The position numbers were made by a program, and so were the translations under genes. Of a stretch of DNA of 64,000 nucleotides, positions 46,903 through 58,838 are shown piece after piece. The stretch comes from Adineta ricciae (taxonomy: Eukaryota > Rotifera > Eurotatoria > Adinetida > Adinetidae), in the NCBI GenBank assembly GCA_905250025.1, contig CAJNOJ010000366.1, forward strand, positions 27,668-91,667, read 5' to 3'. The first letter of the stretch is position 1. The number at the start of each line of letters is the position of its first letter. The notes beneath the pieces are model-generated. The model was not told the origin of the DNA and did not search any database. It was given only the letters and a program-made list of their open reading frames with translations.

Positions 46903-47221
46903 CGAGCAGACAAGAATTGCCAAAAACGCGTGAAACTTTTTTTACTGTTCAAAGTATTGGCGTGAAAACGCGCAATTACCCGAAATTTTGAGTAAAATCA
47001 TACTGATTAGAAACAATCCGCGCATACACGGCAACAAAATAAATATTTTACACGTGTACACAGACAGAAATTGTTGGACACTAAGATTCTCCAGGTTTGC
47101 GTGAAAAAAGTTGAGATGTTGGTGTTTACACGGGCACTTATTTTTACACGCGTGTAATCATTGAAAAGTAACAGTTTTTAAGCGTGAACACACGTCTTTC
47201 CGAATTCTCGTCTGCTTGGGC
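46903..47221. mobile_element. MITE with CCGAGCAGACAAGAATT termini
   Basis: Left end CCGAGCAGACAAGAATTGCC and right end, inverted, CCAAGCAGACGAGAATTCGG. Between them are many GCGTGAAAACGCG and ACACGCGTG words. About 319 bases, non-coding. A half copy lies at 47810-48062. Confidence 0.7.
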
Positions 47222-47809
47222 ATTGACATTATAGAACTGGTATGGAACTGCAGCGAACGTGTTGTTCAATAAGTGAAAGCGTTTAGATGACGACAGTTTT
47301 CAAATACTACACGTGTAGTAAGGTAAACAAATTCGTGATGAAACTCTAAATTCGTTGAAACACTATGAAATCTTGACCGAGAATGATAACAAAAGCTCTC
47401 ACAGGTAATATATAATTTTTGATGGATTCTCATCGTGTGATATAGTGATGTCATGGTTCATGACTCATGAGATGGGACATCTCCCTCGTATAGATGTCCT
47501 GGATGTCTTGTCTTCTTTGGAAATATCCTAACGGAATATTCCATGTAGTCATAGTCCATATGGAATATTCACAGGATATTTCCCATGTCTATCCATATAT
47601 ATATAGTCACAGTTCTTTCTATATTATTCGGTTCAGTTTTCCGTTTATTTCCAAATAAACTTGTATGCAATTCAAGACGTAACACATGGATATCACAACA
47701 ACACACACATAGTTTACGTGTCAACGCTTCAAAATTATAATTAGCCGATATATCCACGTCAAGTATTAGGTGTCGGTAAGTTTCATAGAGAAAATAAGCG
47801 TGAAATCGC

Positions 47810-48062
47810 CTTAAAATTGCAAATTTGTACTGAAAACACGCACATTTGGAAAAGTCAGCGTATACACAGCAATAAAGTCGGTTTTCTTTGCAATTATACA
47901 CAAAGAAATGATGGAGATTATACTTTTGCGTGCTTGTTCGCCGAAAACAATCGGAATCTCCGTGCTTTCATGCTTATGTTTTTCTACACGCTGGTAATCA
48001 CTCAAAAAACGATGTTTCTTGGCGTGAAAACGCGCTTTGGGCGATTCTTGTCTGCTTGGGTG
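47810..48062. mobile_element. Partial second copy of the 46.9-kb MITE
   Basis: Shares the right end (GATTCTTGTCTGCTTGGGT), the GGCGTGAAAACGCGC block and other phrases with 46903-47221. The left terminal repeat is not visible. A 96-codon plus-strand frame here is a chance frame. Confidence 0.6.
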
Positions 48063-48453
48063 CACCAAACTATACGACCTCCGACATTTGATAGATCAAC
48101 TTTGTAAATCGGCTAATTTTTTTCTTGACCTCTGAACCTTAGCTCTAGGCTATTCAGCTCTGATAGCTGATTTTTGGATTACTGGCCTCTAATCTATGAT
48201 CCTGACATAAACGCACAGAAATCAATTGTTTCATGCATGCTTCTTCTTAGTCGAGGAAATTTATTTTAATCAAATGTCAATTTCTATTTTGATAAATGGA
48301 AATAATGTTATCATATGTAACCTCTACTTATCCACAGAGTTGAAAATCTTTCTTTTCGAATGAAGTTTATTTTTCGATGTGAAATGCAATTCGATTGATA
48401 AATAATTACAGAAAACAACAACTACAACAACAACAAAACTATGCAAAAATTGT

Positions 48454-49343
48454 TTATGAAAACTTCTGAATAATATTCTGAGTTTTTAAACTATGTATTC
48501 GTCTATAATAAGATACAATTAATGGCTGGTTATTTATTTGGTATTGATGAGCATTTCTCATTATATCATGAGCCTGTTGAATATTTGTAAAAGATAAAAA
48601 TGCATATCTAAATTTAAAAGAAAAGAAAGTCTTTCGTATTAATTCTTTGAAAAATAAATTTTACCCAAATAAAAATTTATCAATAGATTTTGTTTTTTTG
48701 ATAGATCTTGCTGGGATATATTTCATTTGATGAGAATTAAAAAATATCTTTAATTCATTTTCGGAAACATTTTCAGGTATTTGTTTTATAACAAGATCCC
48801 ATTGATCATTTAATTTATTTTCGTTTAAAAGGTCAGAAATATTTTTAACATGTTCAATTTGAGTATTTGATCCAAATAATGAAGAATTAACACATCGTTT
48901 TCGATTAAAGTCAGCTTGATGTTTCGTACGATGAAATATAAATGCGTAATTAAAATATGGTGGTAATCGACTTTGGTTTAATATAATTTTAATTGAACCG
49001 ATAAAATAAGATCGAAGTTGATCTTTTGTTATTTGTTTATTTAAATTTGATATATATAAAATTTTCTGGATATCAATTTCACTTTGATTGTTATTCTTTT
49101 TTGATATAACGTTATCTTGATTTAGTGTTTCCTATTTATAAAGAAAGTGTCAGATTAAACAATTTCACTTTATCTTACTGCTAATTTTGTTTGACTATCG
49201 TTTGTTGAATAAATTTGTTCATTTACTAATTCTTGATTTAATAAATCAGATTGATTATCATCCATAAAGATATCATCAAACGAATTTTTCGAAGAAAATA
49301 ATTCATTAAAATGTATTTCATTATCAAATTGCGAAAATTCCAT
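48454..49343 (-). CDS. Protein with two RNA-recognition-motif domains
   Basis: Three exons on the minus strand: 49179-49343, 48665-49131 and 48454-48607, with introns of 47 and 57 bases (GT-AG). The predicted protein is about 260 residues. The acidic N terminus (MEFSQFDNEIHFNELFSS) is followed by an RRM-like domain starting KILYISNLNKQITKDQL. A second RRM has WDLVIKQIPENVSENEL and, after the intron, YAFLSFTNIQQAHDIM. The RNP1-like strand (FGYAFLSF) is split by the intron. It should bind RNA; target unknown. The start was chosen as the first in-frame ATG after an AG acceptor at 49387-49388. The stop is TAA at 48454-48456. It is next to JmjC-like genes on the same strand. Confidence 0.75.
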
Positions 49344-49388
49344 TATATCGATTGATTCACCAAAAATATCCGTTAAGGAATTTTCTCT

Positions 49389-50485
49389 AAAAAATCATTT
49401 TATGTATTTCTTATCATCAATGTTTTAACTGAAAACTAGCATCTCACCGTCCGGTTTTAATTAAAAAAGGAAAAAAGAGGAATATAGTTTGGACTACTAA
49501 AATAGCAAGAAATAATTGTAAACGGAAGCGTCAGAAATTGATAAATTCCAATTTTGTTGATTTTCGTCTAGTATCAACTGAAAAAGCTTGCAAAACAAAA
49601 TAACTTTGTATTGTTTAATGGTTATGTTCACTGAGTTCTTCTTTCACAGATCTTGAAAACGAGGAAATTGCGAAAACGAAAATCAAAGAAAACATCGCTG
49701 GAATGCTTTCTTTTGTATAATGTCTTTAATTCAATATACACACAGACGATCAGGATTTCTCACAGTATCAAAGCTGAGTCAATGTTAAAAATACACTGCA
49801 TGATAAGAAGGAACTAGCATGGAAGAAAAGGACTAGTGTTTTACTGGTTAAAGTAGCTCGATCAGTTGTGTGATGAGCGATTATGCTGTACAGACAAAGA
49901 CAAAAACATAAGGGAGCATGCGCTGGGTTTATACCGCAGAATATTATAGAGAAAATATGTTTGATTAGAAACTTCACAGATTTTTCTCACAAGTATCTGT
50001 GAGAAGCGTTCAGGACACATGTCCGGTAGTGGCGTAGTCAGAATTTCGCCAGTGGTATGACAATGTCTTACAAAATTTTTGCAATCTACCATATCACTTG
50101 ATGATTGAGAATCAATCTTTAGTCTCTCAAGTTTTTGTTTTTCCTTATTAACAAAAATGGAGCCTGTATCTATTTTCATTCTCTCGCAACCTCCATGGTT
50201 TGCTGATAAATCACGACTTTAACGAAAATATTGAATGCATCATGCCCAAGAAATCTCTCTTTTGTTGAAAGTATATTGCATTAAAGGTTTCAGAAAAGAA
50301 CCTGATACAACTTTCGTTGTTTTTTACGACTTTATCGCGATTGAAAGTCTGTTTTTATGAGCGATGAAGTCTTGACGTACTCAGCGGGCTACGAAGCGAT
50401 TTTCAAAATAGAGGTTGTGCTATAACGTTCTGAGAAAAGCAGCTCCAGATTTTCTATACGATATGAATTGAAAGAAGCCTAAAAC
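49389..50485. other. Non-coding stretch, no gene recognised
   Basis: A minus frame of 105 codons at 49862-50179 has no domain. AGTGGCGTAGTCAG at 50029 recalls the hAT-like terminus at 39158 but is isolated. Confidence 0.35.
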
Positions 50486-50488
50486 ATA

Positions 50489-51812
50489 GTATATCACATT
50501 TTAATGCTTTTACGGATAAGCCCCATCTTTCAAATAAGAATTTCGATCTGTAAGCACTGTTCTTGAAACAGATTATCATTTCTTTACTTGAGCATTGGCC
50601 AGCGAGAATCAAAAGCTAGTGTTGTGATCTTATCCAATGCTAATAGATAATAATCAATTATTAGATTAGCTATACTACTCAAGAGATATTACTAATTAAC
50701 AGAGATTTATTCGACATTGGATAATATAACTAGTTCGATCATGTAAAACAACACAGTATTGATTTCTAAGTACGATGAAACCAAGCTCCTTAATATGTTC
50801 GATAAAACGCACTTAAATTAAGTAGATTATGATGTAACGAAGATATGATAGACAAAGTCTTCTCCGAAACTCGAAAGGACTACCTAACTATTATACATTT
50901 CCGTCCATCCATAGTTGACATTTAAAGAACTGCGCTTAAGATCGAGATTTTTGTGTCAATTCGCTCTTGTCAAAGCTTTATAGTGAATTATATAAAGATA
51001 TTTTCTTGTATCATCGCATTGAACAACCATATTTTCGCTTGCTCAGCTCATACAAAGTCTAAATGGTAGTTTTCCTAGTATTCTTTTAATTTTATCTATT
51101 TCATATGAGTTTTATTGATACGATTATAAATCTATCAAAATACTCCATTTAAACTGTCCTAAAGGGCTTTGAAGAATGTATCAAAAAATACAAAAGTCTC
51201 GATAGGAATGACTATCGTTCCATTTTCCGTTACAATATCTTATAACTATACGGAAATTTTTTAAGCCTTTTATCGACTTTTTTTAATGTTAAAAACCCCC
51301 TTATTGTCTTCAAGTAAAGCTGTAGTTTTTCATTTGTCCTCAGAACTACTGGTTTTTCTAAAGAAAGAAGAGGACCTTTCTCAAAAAAAAGAGACTGAAA
51401 AGAAGAATTTCAAGACGGAAAGACGAAAAGGAAGAAAAAGAGCGGAGTGGTAAGCCAGATTGAAACTTACTCATTAACATCATTAGGAAACGATGTATTT
51501 TTATCTGATGTGGAATCTTCACCTGAAAAAATAAATTAAAAGAATATTTTGAAATAAAAAGAAAATACTTTGATGACTATTGATTTGAAGATATTTTTGG
51601 ATATATTTTTCAATATTGCTATTATTAAATAAATTAAAATCGATTAATTCTTCTTTATTTAAATTCGAAGATAATTGACAATGGTATGATAAAAAAGAAT
51701 TTCTTGTCAAGTGATCATAAAACCAATTTGGTAACGCAAAATGAATTGATTCCGATAAAATTTCATTTTGAGTGAAGCTTTGTGAAAGAATTCCAGATGA
51801 GAAAATAAGAAT
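50489..51812. repeat. About 1.3-kb block repeated at 51814-53070
   Basis: GTATATCACATTTTAATGCT starts both copies. They run parallel through the 3' flank and last exons of the JmjC-like gene, at about 95% identity by eye with small indels. The N at 51813 lies exactly at the junction. This is either a tandem duplication or two overlapping allelic contigs. Confidence 0.8.
51467..51812 (-). pseudogene. 3' fragment of a second JmjC-like gene copy
   Basis: Exons at 51569-51812 and 51467-51522 repeat the end of the gene at 52722-53807 with few amino-acid changes (KEELIDFNLFNNSNIEKYIQ is identical). It is cut at the N at 51813, so the loss of its N terminus may be an assembly effect. Confidence 0.75.
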
Positions 51813-52721
51813 NGTATATCACATTTTAATGCTTTTACGGATAAGCCCCATCTTTCAAATAAGAATTTCGATCTGTAAGCACTGTTCTTGAAACAGATTA
51901 TCATTTCTTTACTTGAGCATTGGCCAGCGATAATCAAAAGCTAGTGTTGTGATCTTATCCAATGCTAATAGATAATAATCAATTATTAGATTAGCTATAC
52001 TACTCAAGAGATATTACTAATTAAAAGAGATTTATTCGACATTAGATAGCTCCTTACTATGTTCGATAAAACGCACTTAAATTAAGTAGATTGTAATGTA
52101 ACGAAGATGTGATAGACAAAACCTTCTCCGAAACTCGAAAGGACAACCTAACTATTGTACATTTCCATCCATCCATAGTTGATATTTAAAGAACTGCGCT
52201 TAAGATCGAAATTTTTGTGTCAATTCGCAATTGTCAAAGCTTTATAGTGAATTATATAAAAATATTTTCTTGTATCATCGCATTGAACAACCATATTTTC
52301 GCTTGCTCAGCTCATACAAAGCTTACATGGCAGTTTTCCTAGTATTCTTTTAATTTTATCTATTTCATATGAGTTTTGTTGGTACGATTATAAATCTATC
52401 AAAATACTCCATTTAAACTGTCCTAAACGGCTTTGAAGAATCTACCAAAAAATACAAAAGTCTCGATAGGAATGACTATCGTTCTCTTTTCCGTTACAAT
52501 ATCTTATATCTATACCGAAATTTTTCAAGCCTTTTATCGACTTTTCTAATGTTAAAAACCTCTTTATTGTTTTCAAGTAAAGCTGTAGTTTTTTTATTTG
52601 CCCTCAGAACTACTGGTTTTCCTAAAGAAAGAAGTGGACCTTTCTCAAAAAAAGAGACTGAAAAGAAGAATTTCAAGACGAAAAGGTAGAAAAAGAGCGG
52701 AGTGATAAGCCAGATTGAAAC

Positions 52722-53807
52722 TTACTCATTAACATCATTAGGAAACGGTGTATCTTTATCTGATGTGGAATCTTCACCTGAAAAAATAGATTAAAAAAAT
52801 ATTTAAAAAAAAAAGAAAATACTTTGATGACTATTGATTTGAAGATATTTTTGGATATACTTTTCAATATTGCTATTATTAAATAAATTAAAATCGATTA
52901 ATTCTTCTTTACTTAAATTCGAAGATAATTGAAAATGATATGATAAAAAAGAATTGCTTGTCAAGTGATCATAAAACCAATTTGGTAACGCAAAATGAAT
53001 TGATTCCGATAAAATTTCATTTTGAGTAAAACTTTGTGAAAGAATTCCAGACGATAAAATAAGAATTTCATTTGGGTGTTGAACAACTTTATTATATTTA
53101 ATATTATATTTATTAAATAATAAAGGGTCGACTAAAATATCAGTATGTTCAAAACATATTGACGAATAATTTTCTTTCATAAGATGTTCTAATTTAATTC
53201 TTTCATTAAATGGTATTATATACCAATAACGGATCCCACCTTGATAATGATAGTTAAATTGATAAAGATCTTGTTTATTTGAAGATAACGGAAATATCGA
53301 AGCAGATCCATGCGCTTGACTTAATGTTGATGAATAATGATTCTTACAAAATTTTTTTCCACATAATTTCAGTAATGATTGATAAGGTAACTGGTGGAAA
53401 TCTAGTTGATTACGTTGAACACGTTTTAAAAATAATGATTGATTTGGAATAGATGAAATACTTGGAAGATTTTGTGTTTGACAACCATTTGGTAATAACA
53501 GCCAAAATATTTGATCATCGATTAAACAATTTTCTCTTTCAATTTGTTGATTTTCATTCAATGGAATTGTTTTTATTGAATAAATCAAATTATCATTATC
53601 AATCTGTTTAACTTGCTGAATGGTTGAACAAGATGAAAGATTTATTGATGTCTTTTTTAAATTATTTCGAAAATCTCCGGATGGAATTAATTTAATACCG
53701 CCATATTCTTTTAATAAAGATTCATTTTTGTAAAGGTATTTTAATAAGTCTTTCATTTCATTATCATTTATTGATATCGTTGGAATATCACAGGATTCTT
53801 TAGACAT
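52722..53807 (-). CDS. JmjC-domain-like protein lacking iron ligands
   Basis: Two exons, 52823-53807 and 52722-52777, with a 45-base intron, give about 346 residues. The N terminus (LLKEYGGIKLIPSGDF) resembles the JmjN motif. The region about 165-290 follows a KDM4-type JmjC domain: DLYQFNYHYQGGIRYWYIIP, then LFNKYNIKYNKVVQHPNEIL and SESIHFALPNWFYDHL. In active enzymes the HxE pair precedes the LY-x-x-NY strand and a third His follows the PGE loop. Here these positions read SSN and SQS, so iron cannot be bound as usual. A non-catalytic chromatin reader or scaffold is a better guess than a demethylase. An AG acceptor (53823-53824) precedes the ATG. The exon-2 end could also be read as a donor (GAGTAAGT), but splicing there leads to an early stop. 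Confidence 0.75.
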
Positions 53808-53824
53808 TTGTTTTATTCAAACCT

Positions 53825-55119
53825 AAAAGAAAGGCGAACTTTTCTTACTTTGTAATAGTCGATAATGAAATGTATTGACCTAGATCATATCAAAGCAGCT
53901 AAGTGTAAAACGTCCATCCTCTAGGTTATGTCACACTTTCGTTTGAATAATATAGAGCATATTCGAGTGTACTGAAGGTTTTTCTCAATATATTCATAAA
54001 ATACTTGAAAAAAAACGATTCTTTTAATAAAAAAAAAACAAGAAATTAAATATTTTCATTAGTCTTTTTTATGTGAAAATCACAGTCATTGATTAAATCC
54101 AAAAATCATCTCATCACGTAAATATTGATCAATTGTGTTTTAGTTTTAATTAATAAAATATCTTCAAATATAACTTCATTTTAATATAAAAAACAAAGAG
54201 AAGAACTATATTCTTTTATCTCTGCCGTTTTTGAAAAAACATTTTATGTGTAGAGCGCCATTTTTCTGGATAAGACAAAACCAAAAATAGGCAATTCCTA
54301 ACCCTAGCAAATTATATTTGTTTAACAACGTAAAAAGATAATTTTGTTTATTCTTTCATTGACAAAAACTAAAATATTTATTCTCACGAATAAAGTTCAA
54401 TATTTTCTTCTTTGAGCATAAGTTTAAAAAATTGCCTTTTTTAAAATATGCATCTTTCAACTTCGCACTCCAATTTATTTTCATTTGTCCTTCGCATAGG
54501 ATAAGCAAGACAGGAAAAAACACGTGTTCGTTTTAGCTGATAATATTTCTTTGTTTTTTTACCTTGATTAAAAGAAACAATAATATCTAGACTCATCTAC
54601 CGAAATCGACTACTGAATTTACTGTCAAAAAGTATGCGAAAAGACGAAGTAAATTGCAAAGTCGAAAAAAATCAAATGAATCAGTGATTAATATCTCTGG
54701 TTTATTGCTGTTCTGTTTATATCAATTCAACTTCAATCCTACAGGTAAAATGCTTTGCATTTACTGAGGACGACCGTTCGTACGCGAAGTTTCTATTGAT
54801 TCAATATAAACAATAAATTCGATTTTTTTTCATTTATTTAGTTTTATCAATTTTTTCAATTTGATCGATTTTTCAAAGCATTTTAAAAGCGTATTATTTT
54901 CGATCTTTCGTATCATTTCATTTGATTTCGTTGAATTTTAATTTATGGTTTAATTTTTTCGAGATTGTTTTTAACTAACAATCAAATTCAAGTTGTATTG
55001 CAAGCTTTCAGTCGATTGTTACTATTCCTTTGTGGTTAATGAATTCAGCTACGATCGGCTAATATATGGGTGAAACGATGAGAGCCCATATATATATATA
55101 TTTCATATTTACTCAAAGA
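53825..55119. other. Intergenic region between ABC transporter and JmjC-like gene
   Basis: Very AT-rich, with no recognisable gene or repeat unit. It contains an (AT)n run at 55088-55102 just past the transporter stop and would hold that gene's 3' UTR. Confidence 0.4.
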
Positions 55120-58100
55120 TTAAAACGATGATTCTTCTGAAAAGTCTTTTTGTTTTACAAGAAGATCTTTTGGTAACCCATAATCTTGAATAAAACCTTT
55201 GTCCATAATAACAATTTGGTCACAATCCATTATGGTATTTAATCTATGTGCGATTGTTAGAATTGTTTGATTACGAAATTTTTCTCGTAAAATATTCTGA
55301 ATAATTTCATCAGTTTTTCTATCAACATGTGCAGTTGCTTCATCAATTAATAAGATTTTGCTTTGTTTTAACATTGCTCTTGCAACACATATTAATTGAC
55401 ATTCACCAACGCTAAGATTACTTCCATATTCAGCTACTTGTATATCCAAATTATCAAATTTTGTCTTTAATTGTACAGCATCTAATACGTTCCATAATTG
55501 TTCATCCGTATATTGTAGAAATGGATCAAGATTATATCTTAATGAATTACTAAAAAGAACAGGCGATTGTGGAATAATATTTAAAATTGATCGTAAATCA
55601 ATTAAATTGATGGAATGAATATCAATTCCATCGATAAGAATTTTTCCTTCAACTGTTGATGGTTCAGTTAAACGAAATAAACCTTGAAATATTGATGATT
55701 TTCCTGAACCAGTTCTCCCAATAATACCAATTTTATTTTGAGGAATTATTTCTAAATTGATTCCTTTTAAAACATGTTCAAGTTCAGGACGATATTTTAA
55801 TTTATAATTCTCGAATTGAATTCTTCCTTCATAAGGCCAATTAGCAGGTTGAATAATTTTTCCTTGAGATAAACTATCTTCTGAACATAAGTGCGAATAT
55901 TCATCAATTCGTTCTGCACTTGTCATAAAATTTTCTGTCTCAGCTGATTGTCGAATAGTCCATTGAAAAACCCCAGTCAAACTTATACAATAAGATAAAG
56001 CTAAAGCAATCGATGATGTTTCCATCTGATGACGTAAAACAATTGATAAAATGGCTGTAAAAACTGTTAAACAACAAGTCATTAAATCTAATCGAATACC
56101 AAACCAGCGACTTGTACAATGAAACAGAAAAGAAGCGCGTGAATTTGCATTAATTTTTTCAATAAATAAATTTAAAAATTCGTTTTCCACATGAAATGCA
56201 CGTATTGTTATTAAGCCATTTAATGATGAAGAAAAGAGAGCATAAATTGGACTTCGTGTAACACTTTCTAATCGTTTTAAACTTCGACTTGTTCGTAAAT
56301 AATATCTTCGTAACCATAAAAATACTGGAATTATTGGTATTAATATTAATAAAACCCATGGATTTGCCATACCAACAATAACAATCGAACCTAAAACCAT
56401 AATTAATGATTCAACTGTACTATAAAATGTTGTTGGTAATAATTCATCCAGTATTTGTTGATCTTTACTGAATCGACTTAATATTCGACCAACTGGATTA
56501 CTTTCATAAAATCTTAATGATGTATATAAAATACTTTTAAACATACGATTATGTAATACAGATGCGCCATGTAAAATTACATTAAAAAAATAGTCTGCAC
56601 GAATTAATGAAATTAACAAAGTGCCTAATACTAATCCAAGATAAATATATGCGTAATGATTTTCACGTTGTTCATTGAAATCTTTTGACAACCAAATACT
56701 TAGCCATTTATTTGTTGCATCATAAATTCCTTCAGCAAGTAGCATAAGAAAAATTAAGAAAATAAGTCCAATTACTCCATAAGCTGATGTAAATAATTTA
56801 GCCCAAATTTTAATATTTACATTTCCATCAATTGATATTTCATCTTTCACAATACTTGTCCTATCAAGTTGTTGTTGTTGTTTATTTGATGGATCGGTAA
56901 CACTCTCTGCACGTAGTTTTGTTTCTTCCGTATGAAATTGTTGATGTTCATAAGATTTTGCAATATGATCAGTTGATAATAATTCAATTGGCGAACCTTG
57001 TTTTTCAATTTGACCATTATTTAATAAAATACAATGATCAAATTCTGTTAAAAACTGTATTTGATGTGTGACTAATAAACGAGTTTTTGTTTTAATTATA
57101 CTTTCATTACTAATACATGCTTTAAATATCTTTTGTGCAACATTATGATCAACAGCAGCTAATGGATCATCAAATAAATAAATATCTGCATCCGTATATA
57201 AAGCTCGGGCAAGCGATATTCTTGCTTTTTGACCGCCGCTCAAGTTAACACCTCTTTCACCAATAATTGTCATATCGCCTGCAGTAAATGTTTGTAAATC
57301 GGAAAGTAATTGACAAGCTTCAAGTATATAAGCGTATTTTTCTTCATCAAATGATTTACAAAATAAAATATTTTCACGAATTGAACCAGCAAATATCCAA
57401 GGGATTTGAGATACATATGCAATTTGACCATGAATATGACTTGTACCTTTTGTTAATGACATTTCACCAAGAATTGCTAATAAAAGTGAAGATTTATATG
57501 AACCTGTTGAACCAATAATACCAACTAATGAACCATTTTGGATATTTAAGTCAATATCATTTAATTCCGATAAACCCCAACTAAATGAAGCTTTATTCAT
57601 CAGTATATTTCCTAGAATCCCATTTACATCCTTTACTTTTTGATTTCGTTGACATAATTCCATAAATTGATTGATTCTTTTTGCTGCAATTCGACTTTCA
57701 CTTAATTTTTCGATTGCATAAGGCAAACTAACTGTTACTGGATCTCTTAAATTACTTAATAATGATAAAGCTGTAAAAATATTTGCAGGAGATAAAACTT
57801 GGCCCATTAACCAACTTCCAAAAAACAAAGCTAAAGAAATTAATGGTAATGCAGCAAATGATATACCCATATTAATTGCACGAATTCGACTGGCGTTTCT
57901 TATACTTTTAAATTCATTTTGCCGGGCATTATAAACGACATTTTCTAATGCTTCTTCCCATTGATACATTTTAACAATTTGACAACCAACAAGAATTTCA
58001 TTAATAATCTTAATACGTTTATCCGACCATTCAACAGTATTTTTTCGATTTTTCGCAAACTGTTTACTAAATATTAATTGTAATGGTACCAGTATAAGTA

Positions 58101-58827
58101 AAACACCATAACCAAATAATACTGGTAAGCCGATTTGATTCCAAATTAAAATAAAAACAATAATTGCTTCTAATGGTGCTGCCCATATTTGATGTATACT
58201 TATACTTAATTCCTCAAACTTACCAACATCATTAGATATTAAATTCACAATTTGACCCGTTGTAGTTTCTGTTAGTGAACTTGTTGATAATGATAATAAT
58301 CTTTTATAAATTATTGATGACAGACTAATTTTTGCATGTGAACCAACACGTACTGTACGAAAGAAATATTGTTGATGTATTATGGCTTGAATAACTGTTG
58401 AAAGTCCCAAACCACATGCACAGATATATCCGATATACGAAGGTCGATCATTATTATTAATTGTTAAAACGATTTCTTTTAAAAGTAATGGTTGAGCAAC
58501 TTTGGCAGCGATATATGGAAATAGAACTAAACCTGAATATATAAGATTTTTCCAAAATGTTTTGATTAAAATTTTTTCTGTACGAAGATCAGGATTTTTC
58601 ATCCAATGAGACTCAAGTCGATTCAATAAATAATAGCATTCATCTTTAGCTGAAACTTCATATAAATCATCTTCGTTTAATTGTTTTTTATAACCAGTTG
58701 TTAATATTGGATTAATCCATGTCCAAAATATAACATGAAACCAACGAAATATTGATGATTCAGCATGATCTAATGCATTCGGTTTACGAGAATTTGATGA
58801 ATTTTCTTTTGTATTTTTATCACTCAT
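55120..58827 (-). CDS. ABCC/MRP-type ABC transporter (ABCC4-like)
   Basis: A full transporter of 1235 residues in one exon; human ABCC4 is 1325. Layout: TMD1 about 85-375, NBD1 about 405-620, TMD2 about 675-965, NBD2 about 1000-1225, with no extra N-terminal TMD0. NBD1: Walker A GSTGSYKSS (440-448), signature LSGGQ (530-534), Walker B YLFDDP, where Asp replaces the catalytic Glu as usual in ABCC NBD1. NBD2: GRTGSGKSS (1038-1046), LSVGE (1139-1143), LLIDEA with the catalytic Glu, H-loop TIAHR. Tyr in place of Gly/Ala before the Lys of NBD1 Walker A is unusual. It should export organic anions, conjugates or sulfated compounds from the cell. A TATTGTAG acceptor (58837-58838) lies 9 bases before the ATG. 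The absence of introns in so long a gene is notable. Confidence 0.93.
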   Translation of the reverse strand: MSDKNTKENSSNSRKPNALDHAESSIFRWFHVIFWTWINPILTTGYKKQLNEDDLYEVSAKDECYYLLNRLESHWMKNPDLRTEKILIKTFWKNLIYSGLVLFPYIAAKVAQPLLLKEIVLTINNNDRPSYIGYICACGLGLSTVIQAIIHQQYFFRTVRVGSHAKISLSSIIYKRLLSLSTSSLTETTTGQIVNLISNDVGKFEELSISIHQIWAAPLEAIIVFILIWNQIGLPVLFGYGVLLILVPLQLIFSKQFAKNRKNTVEWSDKRIKIINEILVGCQIVKMYQWEEALENVVYNARQNEFKSIRNASRIRAINMGISFAALPLISLALFFGSWLMGQVLSPANIFTALSLLSNLRDPVTVSLPYAIEKLSESRIAAKRINQFMELCQRNQKVKDVNGILGNILMNKASFSWGLSELNDIDLNIQNGSLVGIIGSTGSYKSSLLLAILGEMSLTKGTSHIHGQIAYVSQIPWIFAGSIRENILFCKSFDEEKYAYILEACQLLSDLQTFTAGDMTIIGERGVNLSGGQKARISLARALYTDADIYLFDDPLAAVDHNVAQKIFKACISNESIIKTKTRLLVTHQIQFLTEFDHCILLNNGQIEKQGSPIELLSTDHIAKSYEHQQFHTEETKLRAESVTDPSNKQQQQLDRTSIVKDEISIDGNVNIKIWAKLFTSAYGVIGLIFLIFLMLLAEGIYDATNKWLSIWLSKDFNEQRENHYAYIYLGLVLGTLLISLIRADYFFNVILHGASVLHNRMFKSILYTSLRFYESNPVGRILSRFSKDQQILDELLPTTFYSTVESLIMVLGSIVIVGMANPWVLLILIPIIPVFLWLRRYYLRTSRSLKRLESVTRSPIYALFSSSLNGLITIRAFHVENEFLNLFIEKINANSRASFLFHCTSRWFGIRLDLMTCCLTVFTAILSIVLRHQMETSSIALALSYCISLTGVFQWTIRQSAETENFMTSAERIDEYSHLCSEDSLSQGKIIQPANWPYEGRIQFENYKLKYRPELEHVLKGINLEIIPQNKIGIIGRTGSGKSSIFQGLFRLTEPSTVEGKILIDGIDIHSINLIDLRSILNIIPQSPVLFSNSLRYNLDPFLQYTDEQLWNVLDAVQLKTKFDNLDIQVAEYGSNLSVGECQLICVARAMLKQSKILLIDEATAHVDRKTDEIIQNILREKFRNQTILTIAHRLNTIMDCDQIVIMDKGFIQDYGLPKDLLVKQKDFSEESSF

Positions 58828-58838
58828 ATTAAATATCT

